Made by a program: the position numbers and the translations under genes
Notes under the pieces: model-generated
What the model was told of the DNA's origin: nothing
Seen by the model: only the letters and a program-made list of their open reading frames with translations
Database searches by the model: none
NCBI RefSeq assembly: GCF_900230225.1
Contig: NZ_OCNH01000001.1
Location: forward strand, 186,001 to 250,000
Source: Spirosoma fluviale
GTDB taxonomy: Bacteria; Bacteroidota; Bacteroidia; Cytophagales; Spirosomataceae
Reading direction: 5' to 3'
Length of the DNA: 64,000 nucleotides
Shown here: piece after piece, positions 40,888 to 49,439 of the stretch
Layout of the letters: each line of letters begins with the position of its first letter
How positions within the stretch are numbered: position 1 is the stretch's first letter

Positions 40888-42090
40888 ATGTCTCAAAAAG
40901 TAGTTCTCGCCTTTAGCGGAGGTCTCGATACCTCCTTCTGTGTTAAATATTTGTCTGAAGATCGTGGCATGGATGTTTATTCGGTGCTGGTCGATACAGG
41001 CGGTTTTTCGGATGCCGAGCTCAAAGCGATTGAGGAACGGGCCTATTCATTAGGGGTTAAGTCTCATGTAACCATCTCGAAGACAGACGACTATTACCAG
41101 CAATGCCTGAAGTTTCTGGTGTATGGTAATGTCTTGAAAAACAACACCTACCCGCTCAGCGTAAGCGCCGAGCGGATTTTTCAGGCCATTGCTGCCGCCG
41201 AATACGCCCGCGAAATTGGCGCGTCGGCCATTGCGCACGGGAGTACGGGTGCGGGTAACGACCAGGTTCGTTTCGATATGGCGTTCCGCATCATTGCACC
41301 CGACGCCGAAGTGATCACCCCCATTCGGGACCTGCGCCTGTCGCGCGAAGCCGAAATCGAATACCTCAAAGCCAAAGGTGTTGATCAGGAGTGGCATAAA
41401 GCGGCCTATTCCATCAACAAAGGACTCTGGGGAACATCGGTAGGCGGTAAAGAAACGCTGACATCGGATCAGTTCCTACCCGAATCGGCCTGGCCAACGC
41501 AGGTGACCAAATCGGACCAGGAAACGATTACGATCACGTTCCAGCACGGTGAAATCAAAGGTATTTCCGGCGCATTTGGCGACGAGACCTACAACAATCC
41601 GGTCGATGCCATTCGTAAACTAACCGAACTGGCTGGTCCGTTCGGTATTGGCCGCGACATTCACGTGGGCGACACCATCATTGGCATCAAAGGCCGGGTT
41701 GGATTCGAAGCCCCCGCGCCCCTGATTATTATTAAAGCGCACCATACCCTCGAAAAGCACGTGCTGGGCAAATGGCAGTTGTACTGGAAAGAGCAGCTGG
41801 CCAACTGGTACGGTACCATGCTCCACGAAGGCCAGTTTATGGACCCCGTTATGCGCAACATCGAAACCTTCCTGGCCGATTCGCAGGCGCATGTGTCGGG
41901 TAAAGTGCATGTGCTGCTGGCACCCTACCGGTTCCAGGTGATGGGTATTGAGTCGGATCATGATCTGATGTCGTCGAAGTTCGGTTCGTATGGCGAAATG
42001 AACAACGCCTGGACGGGCGACGACGTGCGCGGCTTCTCGAAAGTAGCCTCCAATCAGGTGATGATCTACGAGAAAATCAACAACCAGTGA
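40888..42090 (+). CDS. argG: argininosuccinate synthase
   Basis: 400 residues from the ATG at 40888. The frame is open 19 codons further upstream, but family proteins start at MSQKVVLAFSGGLDTS. The ATP-binding P-loop FSGGLDTS is at the N-terminus, and AHGSTGAGNDQVRFD and SINKGLWG are typical. The enzyme joins citrulline and aspartate with ATP to form argininosuccinate in arginine synthesis. Its stop overlaps the GTG start of a glycosyltransferase gene, and argC follows, so arginine genes and this transferase share a transcript. Confidence 0.97.
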   Translation: MSQKVVLAFSGGLDTSFCVKYLSEDRGMDVYSVLVDTGGFSDAELKAIEERAYSLGVKSHVTISKTDDYYQQCLKFLVYGNVLKNNTYPLSVSAERIFQAIAAAEYAREIGASAIAHGSTGAGNDQVRFDMAFRIIAPDAEVITPIRDLRLSREAEIEYLKAKGVDQEWHKAAYSINKGLWGTSVGGKETLTSDQFLPESAWPTQVTKSDQETITITFQHGEIKGISGAFGDETYNNPVDAIRKLTELAGPFGIGRDIHVGDTIIGIKGRVGFEAPAPLIIIKAHHTLEKHVLGKWQLYWKEQLANWYGTMLHEGQFMDPVMRNIETFLADSQAHVSGKVHVLLAPYRFQVMGIESDHDLMSSKFGSYGEMNNAWTGDDVRGFSKVASNQVMIYEKINNQ

Positions 42091-43301
42091 TTGGAAAAGC
42101 GCGGAAATATTGCGCTCCCCGGAGCATTGCCTATCCGTTGCAACTGCTTGATATAGTAGTGGATGCCTACGCCAGTAGGTCTGTGCGTAAGCAGGATAGC
42201 GTGCCCGTTACCGATGAGCCAGCCATTCTCCTGATGACCTCCGGGCATCTGGGCGATGCGCTGATTCTGTCGTACACCTTTCCGTTGATCAGGCAGCAAT
42301 ACCCCAATGCCCGGATTGACATACTGGCCGGTAGCTGGTGCGATCCCATTTGGCAGGATAACCCGTACATACGGCGGGTTATCCACCTCAATCATATCGG
42401 AACAAGTCGTCGGCCGCTGTCCAAACTTCAGAAATGGCAGGATTTCTGGCAAACAACCAAAGCGGCCATAAAAACGCTCAGCGACACCGTTTACGATTAT
42501 TCCGTTGATATTCGCTTCTCGGATTCGCCCATGCATTTTATCCTGCCTTACTTAAAGGTTAAGCGTAAAATTGGCTATGGAACAAGGGGCTTTGGCGGTC
42601 TGCTGGATGATGAGTTTTTCATGCCGGATGAAGAAGTTCATAACGTTGACCTGATTCTGCGACTCCTGAAACCCATGGGCGTTGAGGCTAGACTGGAAAC
42701 CATTGAACCTTACTTCGTTCATCCGCCCGAATCCCCCGAGCAGTTATGGGCCAAGCTGGGTTTTCCAGTGCCTGCGTATAAACCCATTCTGATTTGTCCT
42801 GAGTCGGGAGATCCCATCCGGATGCTGCCGGTTGACTACTGGTGCGAGTTATCAACCCAACTGCTTCAGGAAAGTCAAAATCCACTGGTATTCAGCGGGC
42901 AGAAAGCATTTACGGCGGAGGTGTACGAACGGGTTCGTGCAACGAATCCAACGGCTGTTGACAGGCTGATTTCTGGTGTCAATAAATTATCCCTTCAGGA
43001 TATGGCCAGCCTGAGTGAACAGTCACAGGCTGCCTTTACCCTCGATTCGCTACCGATGCATCTATGCTGTCTGGGTTGCCCGACCTTGTCGTTTCAGAAG
43101 AATGGCATGGGTATTCAGTTCTTCCCCATTTCCAGCAAGCGAACCCTGGTAATTCACAATCATGAATTAAGCCGCTCATTAACGCTCGACCGGCCGGGAT
43201 TTGAAAGTGAATATGTGACGGCTTTCGATGAAAGCGTATTGAATCGGGCGCTGGTCTGGTTTCGCGCAATTAGAGAGCAAAGCCAGGTATCGGCTACTTA
43301 A
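42087..43301 (+). CDS. glycosyltransferase family 9 (heptosyltransferase-like)
   Basis: 404 residues with a GTG start that overlaps the argG stop. After a basic N-terminal tail (about 1-45) comes a GT-B fold. The first domain starts with ILLMTSGHLGDALILSYTFP, the conserved loop of heptosyltransferases, followed by YPNARIDILAGS. The second domain has ILICPESGDPIRMLPVDYWCELS and a nucleotide-sugar-binding region near FTLDSLPMHLCCLGCPTLSF. It probably adds a heptose or another sugar to lipopolysaccharide or a surface glycan from the cytoplasmic face. Its place inside an arginine operon is odd, and no LPS gene is adjacent. Confidence 0.85.
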   Translation: MIGKARKYCAPRSIAYPLQLLDIVVDAYASRSVRKQDSVPVTDEPAILLMTSGHLGDALILSYTFPLIRQQYPNARIDILAGSWCDPIWQDNPYIRRVIHLNHIGTSRRPLSKLQKWQDFWQTTKAAIKTLSDTVYDYSVDIRFSDSPMHFILPYLKVKRKIGYGTRGFGGLLDDEFFMPDEEVHNVDLILRLLKPMGVEARLETIEPYFVHPPESPEQLWAKLGFPVPAYKPILICPESGDPIRMLPVDYWCELSTQLLQESQNPLVFSGQKAFTAEVYERVRATNPTAVDRLISGVNKLSLQDMASLSEQSQAAFTLDSLPMHLCCLGCPTLSFQKNGMGIQFFPISSKRTLVIHNHELSRSLTLDRPGFESEYVTAFDESVLNRALVWFRAIREQSQVSAT

Positions 43302-43380
43302 ATGCGGTTTGCAAAGCCGGTGTCAGAGGTGAGACTGGCAGTACATTGAATCAATAAATGAACGCGGTCGTTACAAAAAC

Positions 43381-44364
43381 ATGGAAAAAATAAACGTTGG
43401 TATCATTGGTGGAGCCGGGTATACGGGAGGTGAGTTGCTTCGTATTTTGATCAATCACCCGTTTGTAAATGTGGCCTTTACACACAGCAAAAGTCAGGCG
43501 GGCAAACCCGTTTGGGCTACGCATACCGATCTGCTGGGTGATACCGACCTCACCTTTTCGGGTGAAGAAATTAGTGAATTGCTAGCGCAGGACGGCCTGG
43601 ATGCTATTTTCCTATGTTCTGGGCATGGGGCTTCGGCAACGTTTATGGCGGAGCACGAGGTGTCCGACGATATTGCCGTAATTGATCTCAGTGCCGATTT
43701 TCGGGATGAGCACGACGATTTCGTGTATGGCTTGCCGGAACTCAACCGGGAGCGTATTCAGGAAGCCATGCGCATTGCCAATCCCGGCTGCTTTGCCAGT
43801 AGTATCCAACTGGCGCTGTTGCCCCTGGCAAAAGCCGGTAAACTGACCGACGACGTCCACGTAAGTGCCATAACCGGCAGCACGGGCGCGGGTCAGGCGC
43901 TTGTACCCACAACCGGCTTTACCTGGCGCAATAACAACGTTTCGATTTACAAAGCCTTCACGCACCAGCACCTGGCCGAAATACGCCAGAGTTTGACGCA
44001 GCTGGAGCCTGATTTTACGGCTGCCATCAATTTCATTCCTTACCGGGGCGATTTCACGCGGGGCATCATGGCCAACGTTTACACGCCCTTTGCCGGAACC
44101 CTGGACGAAGCAAAGCAGCTATACCGGACGTATTACGAAAGCCACCCGTTCACCCACGTCAGCGATGCGCCGGTGGATGTAAAGCAGGTCGTGAACACCA
44201 ACAAATGCCTGGTGCATCTGGAAGTACACGATGGCCAGCTGCTGATTACGAGCGTAATCGACAACCTTACCAAAGGGGCCTCAGGTCATGCCGTCCAAAA
44301 CCTGAATCTGGTATTTGGTTTGCCGGAAGACACCGGACTTCGGCTGAAATCAGTCGCGTTTTAA
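43381..44364 (+). CDS. argC: N-acetyl-gamma-glutamyl-phosphate reductase
   Basis: 327 residues. The NADP-binding start is INVGIIGGAGYTGGELLRIL. The active-site Cys137 stands in NPGCFASS, and STGAGQ and HQHLAEI-like segments follow. The C-terminal GHAVQNLNLVFGL is a family signature. It reduces N-acetyl-glutamyl phosphate to the semialdehyde in arginine synthesis. It is the third gene after argG and a glycosyltransferase, with 79 nt to the latter. The rest of the arginine pathway lies outside the window. Confidence 0.96.
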   Translation: MEKINVGIIGGAGYTGGELLRILINHPFVNVAFTHSKSQAGKPVWATHTDLLGDTDLTFSGEEISELLAQDGLDAIFLCSGHGASATFMAEHEVSDDIAVIDLSADFRDEHDDFVYGLPELNRERIQEAMRIANPGCFASSIQLALLPLAKAGKLTDDVHVSAITGSTGAGQALVPTTGFTWRNNNVSIYKAFTHQHLAEIRQSLTQLEPDFTAAINFIPYRGDFTRGIMANVYTPFAGTLDEAKQLYRTYYESHPFTHVSDAPVDVKQVVNTNKCLVHLEVHDGQLLITSVIDNLTKGASGHAVQNLNLVFGLPEDTGLRLKSVAF

Positions 44365-44418
44365 TTGACGTATTAAGGCCAGGCCGGAGCTTGGCCCAGA
44401 CAGGTTTATTATTGAGCA

Positions 44419-44931
44419 ATGATCGAAACGGTACGACTGAGGCTTTCAATGTTTACGCTTAACGATGCTCCATTCATACTGGAGTTGCTGAACATGCCTG
44501 CCTGGCTGGAGTTTATCGGCGACCGGGGTGTGCGGACGCTTCAGGACGCCGAGAACTATCTCATCACCGGTCCGCTGACGAGTTATGAACAGCTTGGTTA
44601 CGGGGCGTATCGGGTATGGGTAAAGGCCAGCGGTCAGCCTATTGGCATGTGTGGTTTGTTCAAACGCGAGATGCTGGATGCGCCGGATATCGGATTTGCG
44701 TTTTTGCCGGGTCATACGGGAACGGGCTACGGCTACGAAGCGGCTTCGGCGGTGATGACGTACGCCCGCGAAACACTGGGCATCAGTCGGATTCTTGGTT
44801 TCACCAGCCCCATGAATCAGCCGTCTATCCATTTGCTCGAAAAGCTGGGGCTACGTTTCGAGAAAAAAATCATGTACAAGGGTGACGGCGAAGAGAGTCT
44901 GTTATTTGGTACGCCCGCTATCGACATATAG
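44419..44931 (+). CDS. GNAT-family N-acetyltransferase
   Basis: 170 residues of the RimJ/RimL-type GNAT group. It starts with ETVRLRLSMFTLNDAPFILE, has the central GYGAYRVWVKASGQPIGMCG strands and the acetyl-CoA loop as GTGYGYEAASAVMTYA, and ends NQPSIHLLEKLGLRFEKK. It transfers acetyl from acetyl-CoA to an unknown amine, perhaps a protein N-terminus or small molecule. It follows argC by 54 nt and its last 30 bases overlap the end of the convergent sugar kinase gene. Confidence 0.9.
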   Translation: MIETVRLRLSMFTLNDAPFILELLNMPAWLEFIGDRGVRTLQDAENYLITGPLTSYEQLGYGAYRVWVKASGQPIGMCGLFKREMLDAPDIGFAFLPGHTGTGYGYEAASAVMTYARETLGISRILGFTSPMNQPSIHLLEKLGLRFEKKIMYKGDGEESLLFGTPAIDI

Positions 44932-46389
44932 TATTTTCTGAGCTTCCTGCCATTTCGTGAACTCCTTCCGGTATAATGTATGGCGGTCCAGGTCGGGCTG
45001 GAACGTCTGCCCAAAAGCAACCTGTTCAGCAGCTTCATCCAGCGTTTTTACCGCACCGATGGCTTTCATCGTCAGAAGTATGGCCCCCATAGAGCCGCTT
45101 TCGTTGCTGGCGTTGAGTCGCACCGGAACGCCCGCCATATCGGCCAGCATTTGCACCCAAAGGTCCGACTGGGCAAAGCCACCGTTGGCATGAATAACCC
45201 TGGCGGGTCCCGTATGGTCGATCAGCAGTTCATTAATACTAAGCAAATTGAATAAAACCCCTTCCAGCGCAGCCCGGATAAAATGGGCTCTCGTATGCTG
45301 CCAGTCGACATTCAGGTAAGCGCCCCGAACAGAAGCGTCCCACAATGGAGCCCGTTCGCCCTGCAAATAGGGGAGGAACAGCAACCCATCGGAGCCGGGG
45401 TCGATGGTAGCGGCTTCGGCCAGAACGGCGTCTGTCTCCTGTAATGTTAGTTTTTCGGTGAGCCATTCCAGTATGTTGCCTCCGTTATTGGTCGGGCCGC
45501 CAACCACATAATAGCCTTCGTCCAGAAAGTAACAGAATAGACGAAGTTCAGCATCGCGCAGGGGTTTGCGGACCGTCTGGCGGATGGCTCCGCTGGTACC
45601 GATGGTGAGCGTGGCCGTTCCGGCTTTGATGGCCCCCGCACCCAGATTGGCCAGACAGCCATCCGACGCGCCAATAACCAGTGAAACGCCCGCCTGGAGT
45701 CCCGTTCCGGCGGTTTCCGGTCCTGGCTGGTACGATCGCTGAGACGTTGTCGGGACAGGTGTCGATAACTGATCCGCCCGGACACCGGCGAATTTCAGCG
45801 CTAGGTCACTCCATTCCCGTTTGCTTTCGTTAAAGAGTCCCGTAGCGGTAGCAATGGAGAAATCAACCTCAAACTGACCGGTTAGTTTATGCCACAAAAA
45901 TTCCTTGATCGAGCCGAAACGGGCCGTCCGGCGCAGCAGTCGTGGGTCGTTTTCGCGAAGCCAGGCCAGTTTGCAAAGCGGAATCATCGGGTGAATAGGC
46001 GTTCCGGTTTGGGCGTAAATAGCCTTTCCCAGTTCTGCCTGGGTTGTTCGCAGCGCCTTTGCCTGTTCCTCTGCCCGGTTGTCAGACCAGAGAATGGCAT
46101 TTCCAATGGGCGACCCGTCGGCGTTCATGGGCAGTAGGCTGTGCATGGCCGTACAGAAGGCGATATGCGTAATGACATGCCCACCCTCCGCAGCTTCGCG
46201 ACTGACTTCGGCAACGACCTGTACAAAAGCCGCCCAAATTTCGGCCGGGTCCTGCTCGGCATAGCCGGGTTCGGGGTTGAGGGTCGTGACGGGAGCAGAG
46301 GCATGAGCCAGAATCTGACTTAAATCCGGCGACATAGCCAACGCTTTAACATTCGTCGTACCGACGTCAACACCCACAAAGCAATTCAT
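44902..46389 (-). CDS. FGGY-family sugar kinase, gluconokinase-like
   Basis: 495 residues with both FGGY domains. The N-terminal phosphate loop is GVDVGTTNVKALA, then HSLLPMNADG and LWSDNRA; the C-terminal domain has GASDGCLANLGAGAIKAG, LTIGTSGAIRQ and GGFAQSDLWVQMLADM. The gluconokinase-type EKLT and ERAPLWDASVRGAYL segments favour gluconate or another aldonate over xylulose or glycerol, but the substrate is not certain. It heads, by position, the sugar-acid cluster that follows on the same strand (46531-51113), and its end overlaps the convergent GNAT gene by 30 bp. Confidence 0.88.
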   Translation of the reverse strand: MNCFVGVDVGTTNVKALAMSPDLSQILAHASAPVTTLNPEPGYAEQDPAEIWAAFVQVVAEVSREAAEGGHVITHIAFCTAMHSLLPMNADGSPIGNAILWSDNRAEEQAKALRTTQAELGKAIYAQTGTPIHPMIPLCKLAWLRENDPRLLRRTARFGSIKEFLWHKLTGQFEVDFSIATATGLFNESKREWSDLALKFAGVRADQLSTPVPTTSQRSYQPGPETAGTGLQAGVSLVIGASDGCLANLGAGAIKAGTATLTIGTSGAIRQTVRKPLRDAELRLFCYFLDEGYYVVGGPTNNGGNILEWLTEKLTLQETDAVLAEAATIDPGSDGLLFLPYLQGERAPLWDASVRGAYLNVDWQHTRAHFIRAALEGVLFNLLSINELLIDHTGPARVIHANGGFAQSDLWVQMLADMAGVPVRLNASNESGSMGAILLTMKAIGAVKTLDEAAEQVAFGQTFQPDLDRHTLYRKEFTKWQEAQKILYVDSGRTK

Positions 46390-46407
46390 AAACGAAAGAT
46401 TGAAAAA

Positions 46408-46529
46408 GGTTTTGCCACAGAGTTACACAGAGGGTAAAAGAGATTCACAAAGATTTTTTCTCTACTCTCTGTGTATCTCCGTGCGTCTCTGTGCATCCGC
46501 AACGGCGGCCCGGTCTGTGGCAAAAAACC
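46408..46529. repeat. imperfect inverted repeat with CACAGAG motifs
   Basis: GGTTTTGCCACAGAG at 46408-46422 pairs with CTGTGGCAAAAAACC ending at 46529, and inner copies ACACAGAG and CTCTGTGT pair as well. CACAGAG/CTCTGTG repeats of this kind are common dispersed intergenic elements in Bacteroidota and related phyla. Sits between the kinase and the amidohydrolase genes. Confidence 0.6.
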
Positions 46530-46530
46530 T

Positions 46531-47355
46531 TTATAATTTGTAAAACGACACCGCATTGCCACCAAATACTTTCGCCCGGACTTCTTCGCCCCAGTTGACA
46601 ACGTACTCCTCAACCAGCGTTTTGACCTGTGTGTAGTTGGCGGCTACCAGACAGACGGGCCAGTCGGAGCCAAACATGAGCCGGTCGGGGCCGAAACTTT
46701 CAAAGACAACATCCAAATAGGGGAAAAAGTCTTTTTTGCTCCAGTTATGCCAGTCGGCTTCGGTAACCATACCGGAGAGTTTGCACGAAACGTGTTTATT
46801 TTTGGCGATCTCCGCCATGAAGTTCGACCAGCGGCTGATCTCTTTTTTCTGAATGTAAGGCTTGGCCAAATGGTCGATCACAAAGTTGACATTGGACACC
46901 GCCCGCACCAACTGCAAAGCCGCTTTCAACTGCGTCGGGTAGATCAGAATATCGTACGTCAGGCCAAAATCGGCTAGCTGCCGGATACCGTCGATCACGG
47001 CAGGACGGGCCAGAAAGTCGTCGGGTTCGGCCTGCGCCACGTGCCGATAGCCTTTTATTTCAGGATATTGAGCGAAGAATTGTAGACGTTCCGACAGTTG
47101 GCTCGACTGCAAATCGACCCAGCCAACAACACCTTTCACAATGTCGTACGTCTGGGCCATCCGAACCAGAAACACGGTTTCTTCTTCCGACTGAGATGCC
47201 TGAACGGCCACGCAGCCATCAATCCCGTTCTCTTTCAGAACCGGCTCCAGATCGGCGGGTAGGAAATCGCGCCGGATGTTGGCCATGTCGTCCGTAATCC
47301 AGCTATCCCGAACCGGGTCGAAGTGCCAGAAATGTTGGTGAGCGTCGATTGTCAT
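46531..47355 (-). CDS. amidohydrolase family, lactonase-like (fuconolactonase-type)
   Basis: 274 residues of the amidohydrolase_2 family. The metal-binding start is IDAHQHFWHFDP, then WVDLQSS, GYRHVAQ, FVIDHLAKP and the conserved end MFGSDWPVCLVAANY with the active-site Asp. The size and these segments match L-fuconolactonases and related sugar-lactone hydrolases. It would open a sugar lactone to the acid. Its neighbours on the same strand (FAH hydrolase, SDR, UxaA-type dehydratase) fit such a step. Exact sugar not determined. Confidence 0.88.
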   Translation of the reverse strand: MTIDAHQHFWHFDPVRDSWITDDMANIRRDFLPADLEPVLKENGIDGCVAVQASQSEEETVFLVRMAQTYDIVKGVVGWVDLQSSQLSERLQFFAQYPEIKGYRHVAQAEPDDFLARPAVIDGIRQLADFGLTYDILIYPTQLKAALQLVRAVSNVNFVIDHLAKPYIQKKEISRWSNFMAEIAKNKHVSCKLSGMVTEADWHNWSKKDFFPYLDVVFESFGPDRLMFGSDWPVCLVAANYTQVKTLVEEYVVNWGEEVRAKVFGGNAVSFYKL

Positions 47356-47445
47356 AATCTGAACCGGGATTTATTTGATTGGTCTGACTGACTGTGATTT
47401 TGTTATGTGACCTTCTCTTAAAGTGAAAATTAGGGTCGGTTCATT

Positions 47446-47480
47446 AAATCACAAAAATCCTGTGAATCGTAAAAATCCAG
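47446..47480. repeat. short dispersed-type repeat
   Basis: AAATCACAAAAATCCTGTGAATCGTAAAAATCCAGGTT-like tract between the lactonase and FAH genes (shown here only by its coordinates and the AATC.CAAAAATCC pattern). Such AATCnnAAAAATCC tracts recur between genes in Cytophagales genomes; here only one copy is seen. Confidence 0.35.
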
Positions 47481-47482
47481 GT

Positions 47483-48337
47483 TTAGACAAATGCTACGGC
47501 TGTCTGTTTTTGTTCGCCGAGGCCTTCGATGCCTAGTTCGACTACGTCGCCGGGTTTCAGGTACCAGGGCGGATTCATGCCCAGACCCACGCCAGCGGGT
47601 GTGCCGGTCGAAATAACATCGCCGGGCAGCAGCGTCATGAACTGGCTGATGTAGCTAACCAGCGTTGGGACGTTGAATATCATATCGTCGGTATTCGAGT
47701 CCTGAAGGCGCTTGCCGTTGATGCTGAGCCACAGGTGCAGGTTGTTCGGCTCGGGAACTTCATCGGTCGTTACTAAGTACGGTCCCAGCGGTGCGAAGGT
47801 ATCGGCGCTTTTGCCTTTTACCCATTGACCACCGCGTTCCAGCTGCCACGCCCGTTCGCTATAGTCGTTGTGCAGGGCGTAACCTGCAATGTAATTCGTC
47901 GCTTCGTCCAGCTCCACATAGCTGGCCCGTTTGCCGATTATAATGGCCAGTTCTACTTCCCAGTCCGTTTTTTCGGACCGTTTTGGAATAACCACGTTAT
48001 CGTTCGGGCCGCAGAGGGCCGTGGTTGCCTTGAAGAACAGAATGGGCTCGGCGGGTGTGGCGGCACCGGTTTCGGCGGCATGTTTGGCGTAGTTCAGCCC
48101 CACACAAACGATTTTCGACGGGCGTTTGATGCATGGGCCAAAACGCTCATCGGCCGACACTTCCGGGCAGGTATGGGCGTGAGCCGTCAGCCAGTGCGCC
48201 AGGCGTTCGGGGCCATTGCTGGCAAAAAACGATTCGTCGTAATCTTCGCCAAAGTGCGTTACGTCGATATGTTGACCGGTGGGTAATACAACACCAGGGT
48301 GTTCGTGGTCGGGCGAGCCGAAGCGGAAGAGTTTCAT
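47483..48337 (-). CDS. fumarylacetoacetate hydrolase family protein
   Basis: 284 residues. The C-terminal FAH domain (about 70-280) has IVCVGLNYAKHAAETGA, the acidic metal ligands in WEVELAIIIG and YALHNDYSERAWQ, and the ending VISTGTPAGVGLGMNPPWYL and GDVVELGIEGLG. In non-phosphorylative sugar routes, members split 2,4-diketo-3-deoxy-sugar acids into pyruvate and an aldehyde- or acid-type product, for example L-lactate from L-fucose. That role fits the neighbours but is not proven. The N-terminus is a short beta domain (about 1-65). Confidence 0.9.
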   Translation of the reverse strand: MKLFRFGSPDHEHPGVVLPTGQHIDVTHFGEDYDESFFASNGPERLAHWLTAHAHTCPEVSADERFGPCIKRPSKIVCVGLNYAKHAAETGAATPAEPILFFKATTALCGPNDNVVIPKRSEKTDWEVELAIIIGKRASYVELDEATNYIAGYALHNDYSERAWQLERGGQWVKGKSADTFAPLGPYLVTTDEVPEPNNLHLWLSINGKRLQDSNTDDMIFNVPTLVSYISQFMTLLPGDVISTGTPAGVGLGMNPPWYLKPGDVVELGIEGLGEQKQTAVAFV

Positions 48338-48511
48338 GCAGAAAGAAGATTCTTTAAACGAAAAGCAGACTAGACTGCAAGTTTAACCATTCTGCCGCAA
48401 ACCTAATGGTTTCGTATGGAATGATTGTTTTCTAATGAAACGGGCTTCAGTTTGTAGTAGCGACGGTCGGCACTACCTGAAAACGCGGCTATGAAGCAGG
48501 TATAAAAAGAG

Positions 48512-48550
48512 AATGCCGGGGATGAGAAAAAGAATTTCGTCCCCGACATT
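48512..48550 (-). terminator. terminator after the SDR gene
   Basis: Arms AATGCCGGGGA and TCCCCGACATT (one G-T wobble) with a 17-nt loop, followed on the minus strand by TCTCTTTTT. It lies 29 nt past the SDR stop. Confidence 0.7.
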
Positions 48551-48578
48551 TACAAAATGACGCTTCTTTGAAAAGCTC

Positions 48579-49352
48579 CTAGCTGTTCAGCCGGGTAAAG
48601 CCGCCATCGAGCGGGTAGTCGCAGCCGGTGACGAAGCCTGCTTCATCGGAGCAGAGGTATAAGGCCAATGCGCCCACTTCACTGGGGGCGGCCATACGGC
48701 CGATGGGTTGGGTTTTCGATAATTTCTCAAACATTTCGGCTTCCTGCCCCGGATAGTTTTTGGCGATGAAACCATCCACGAAAGGCGTGTGTACGCGGGC
48801 GGGCGAAATGCAGTTACAGCGGATGTTGTCTTTCAGGTAGTCTTTGGCTACGGACAAGGTCATGGTCAGAACGGCCCCTTTGCTCATCGAGTACGCAAAC
48901 CGGTCGGAGAGACCCAGCGTAGCCGCTACCGAGGCCATGTTCAGGATAACCCCGCCACCGTTGGTTTTGAAATGCGGAATAACGGCGTACAGACAATTGT
49001 AAACCCCTTTCACATTGATGCGGAAAATTCGGTCAAAATCAGCTTCCTGGGTTGTATCGGCCTTGCCAATGTGCGCCACCCCAGCGTTGTTAACGAGAAT
49101 GTGAACGGGCGATTCGGTCGCTATCTGGCCAACCAGTGCCACTACCTGCGCCTGATCGGACACGTCGACCGTGTGGGCATAGGCTTTCCCGCCAGCCGAC
49201 GTAATATCACTGGCGACCTGCTGCGCCAACTCGCCATTAATTTCGAGAATGTGAACCGTTGCACCCGCTTGGGCGAACGTCTGAGAAATAGCCAGTCCGA
49301 TACCACTGGCCCCGCCCGTAATTAGTGCGGTTTTGTTGTTGAGAGAGAACAT
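48579..49352 (-). CDS. short-chain dehydrogenase of the sugar-acid cluster
   Basis: 257 residues from the ATG at 49352. The frame is open 19 codons further, but the domain starts at MFSLNNKTALITGGASGIGL. The cofactor motif is GGASGIG (13-19), NNAG follows, and the catalytic triad Ser, Tyr, Lys stands in VILNMASVAATLG and FAYSMSKGAVL. The C-terminus reads CSDEAGFVTGCDYPLDGGF. In L-fucose-type routes an SDR oxidises 2-keto-3-deoxy-fuconate to the 2,4-diketo acid, the step before the FAH hydrolase. Position between the dehydratase and the FAH gene supports it. Confidence 0.88.
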   Translation of the reverse strand: MFSLNNKTALITGGASGIGLAISQTFAQAGATVHILEINGELAQQVASDITSAGGKAYAHTVDVSDQAQVVALVGQIATESPVHILVNNAGVAHIGKADTTQEADFDRIFRINVKGVYNCLYAVIPHFKTNGGGVILNMASVAATLGLSDRFAYSMSKGAVLTMTLSVAKDYLKDNIRCNCISPARVHTPFVDGFIAKNYPGQEAEMFEKLSKTQPIGRMAAPSEVGALALYLCSDEAGFVTGCDYPLDGGFTRLNS

Positions 49353-49370
49353 AAATAATGCGTGAATTTT

Positions 49371-49423
49371 GAATGCGTGAATGATTGAATAGGTATGGCA
49401 ACTAGTCAATCATTCACGCATTC
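49371..49423. terminator. hairpin between the dehydratase and SDR genes
   Basis: Perfect 18-bp arms (GAATGCGTGAATGATTGA at 49371-49388 and its complement at 49406-49423) with a 17-nt loop. It follows the dehydratase stop by about 17 nt and may reduce read-through into the SDR gene. Confidence 0.65.
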
Positions 49424-49439
49424 AATCATTCAAAATTAA

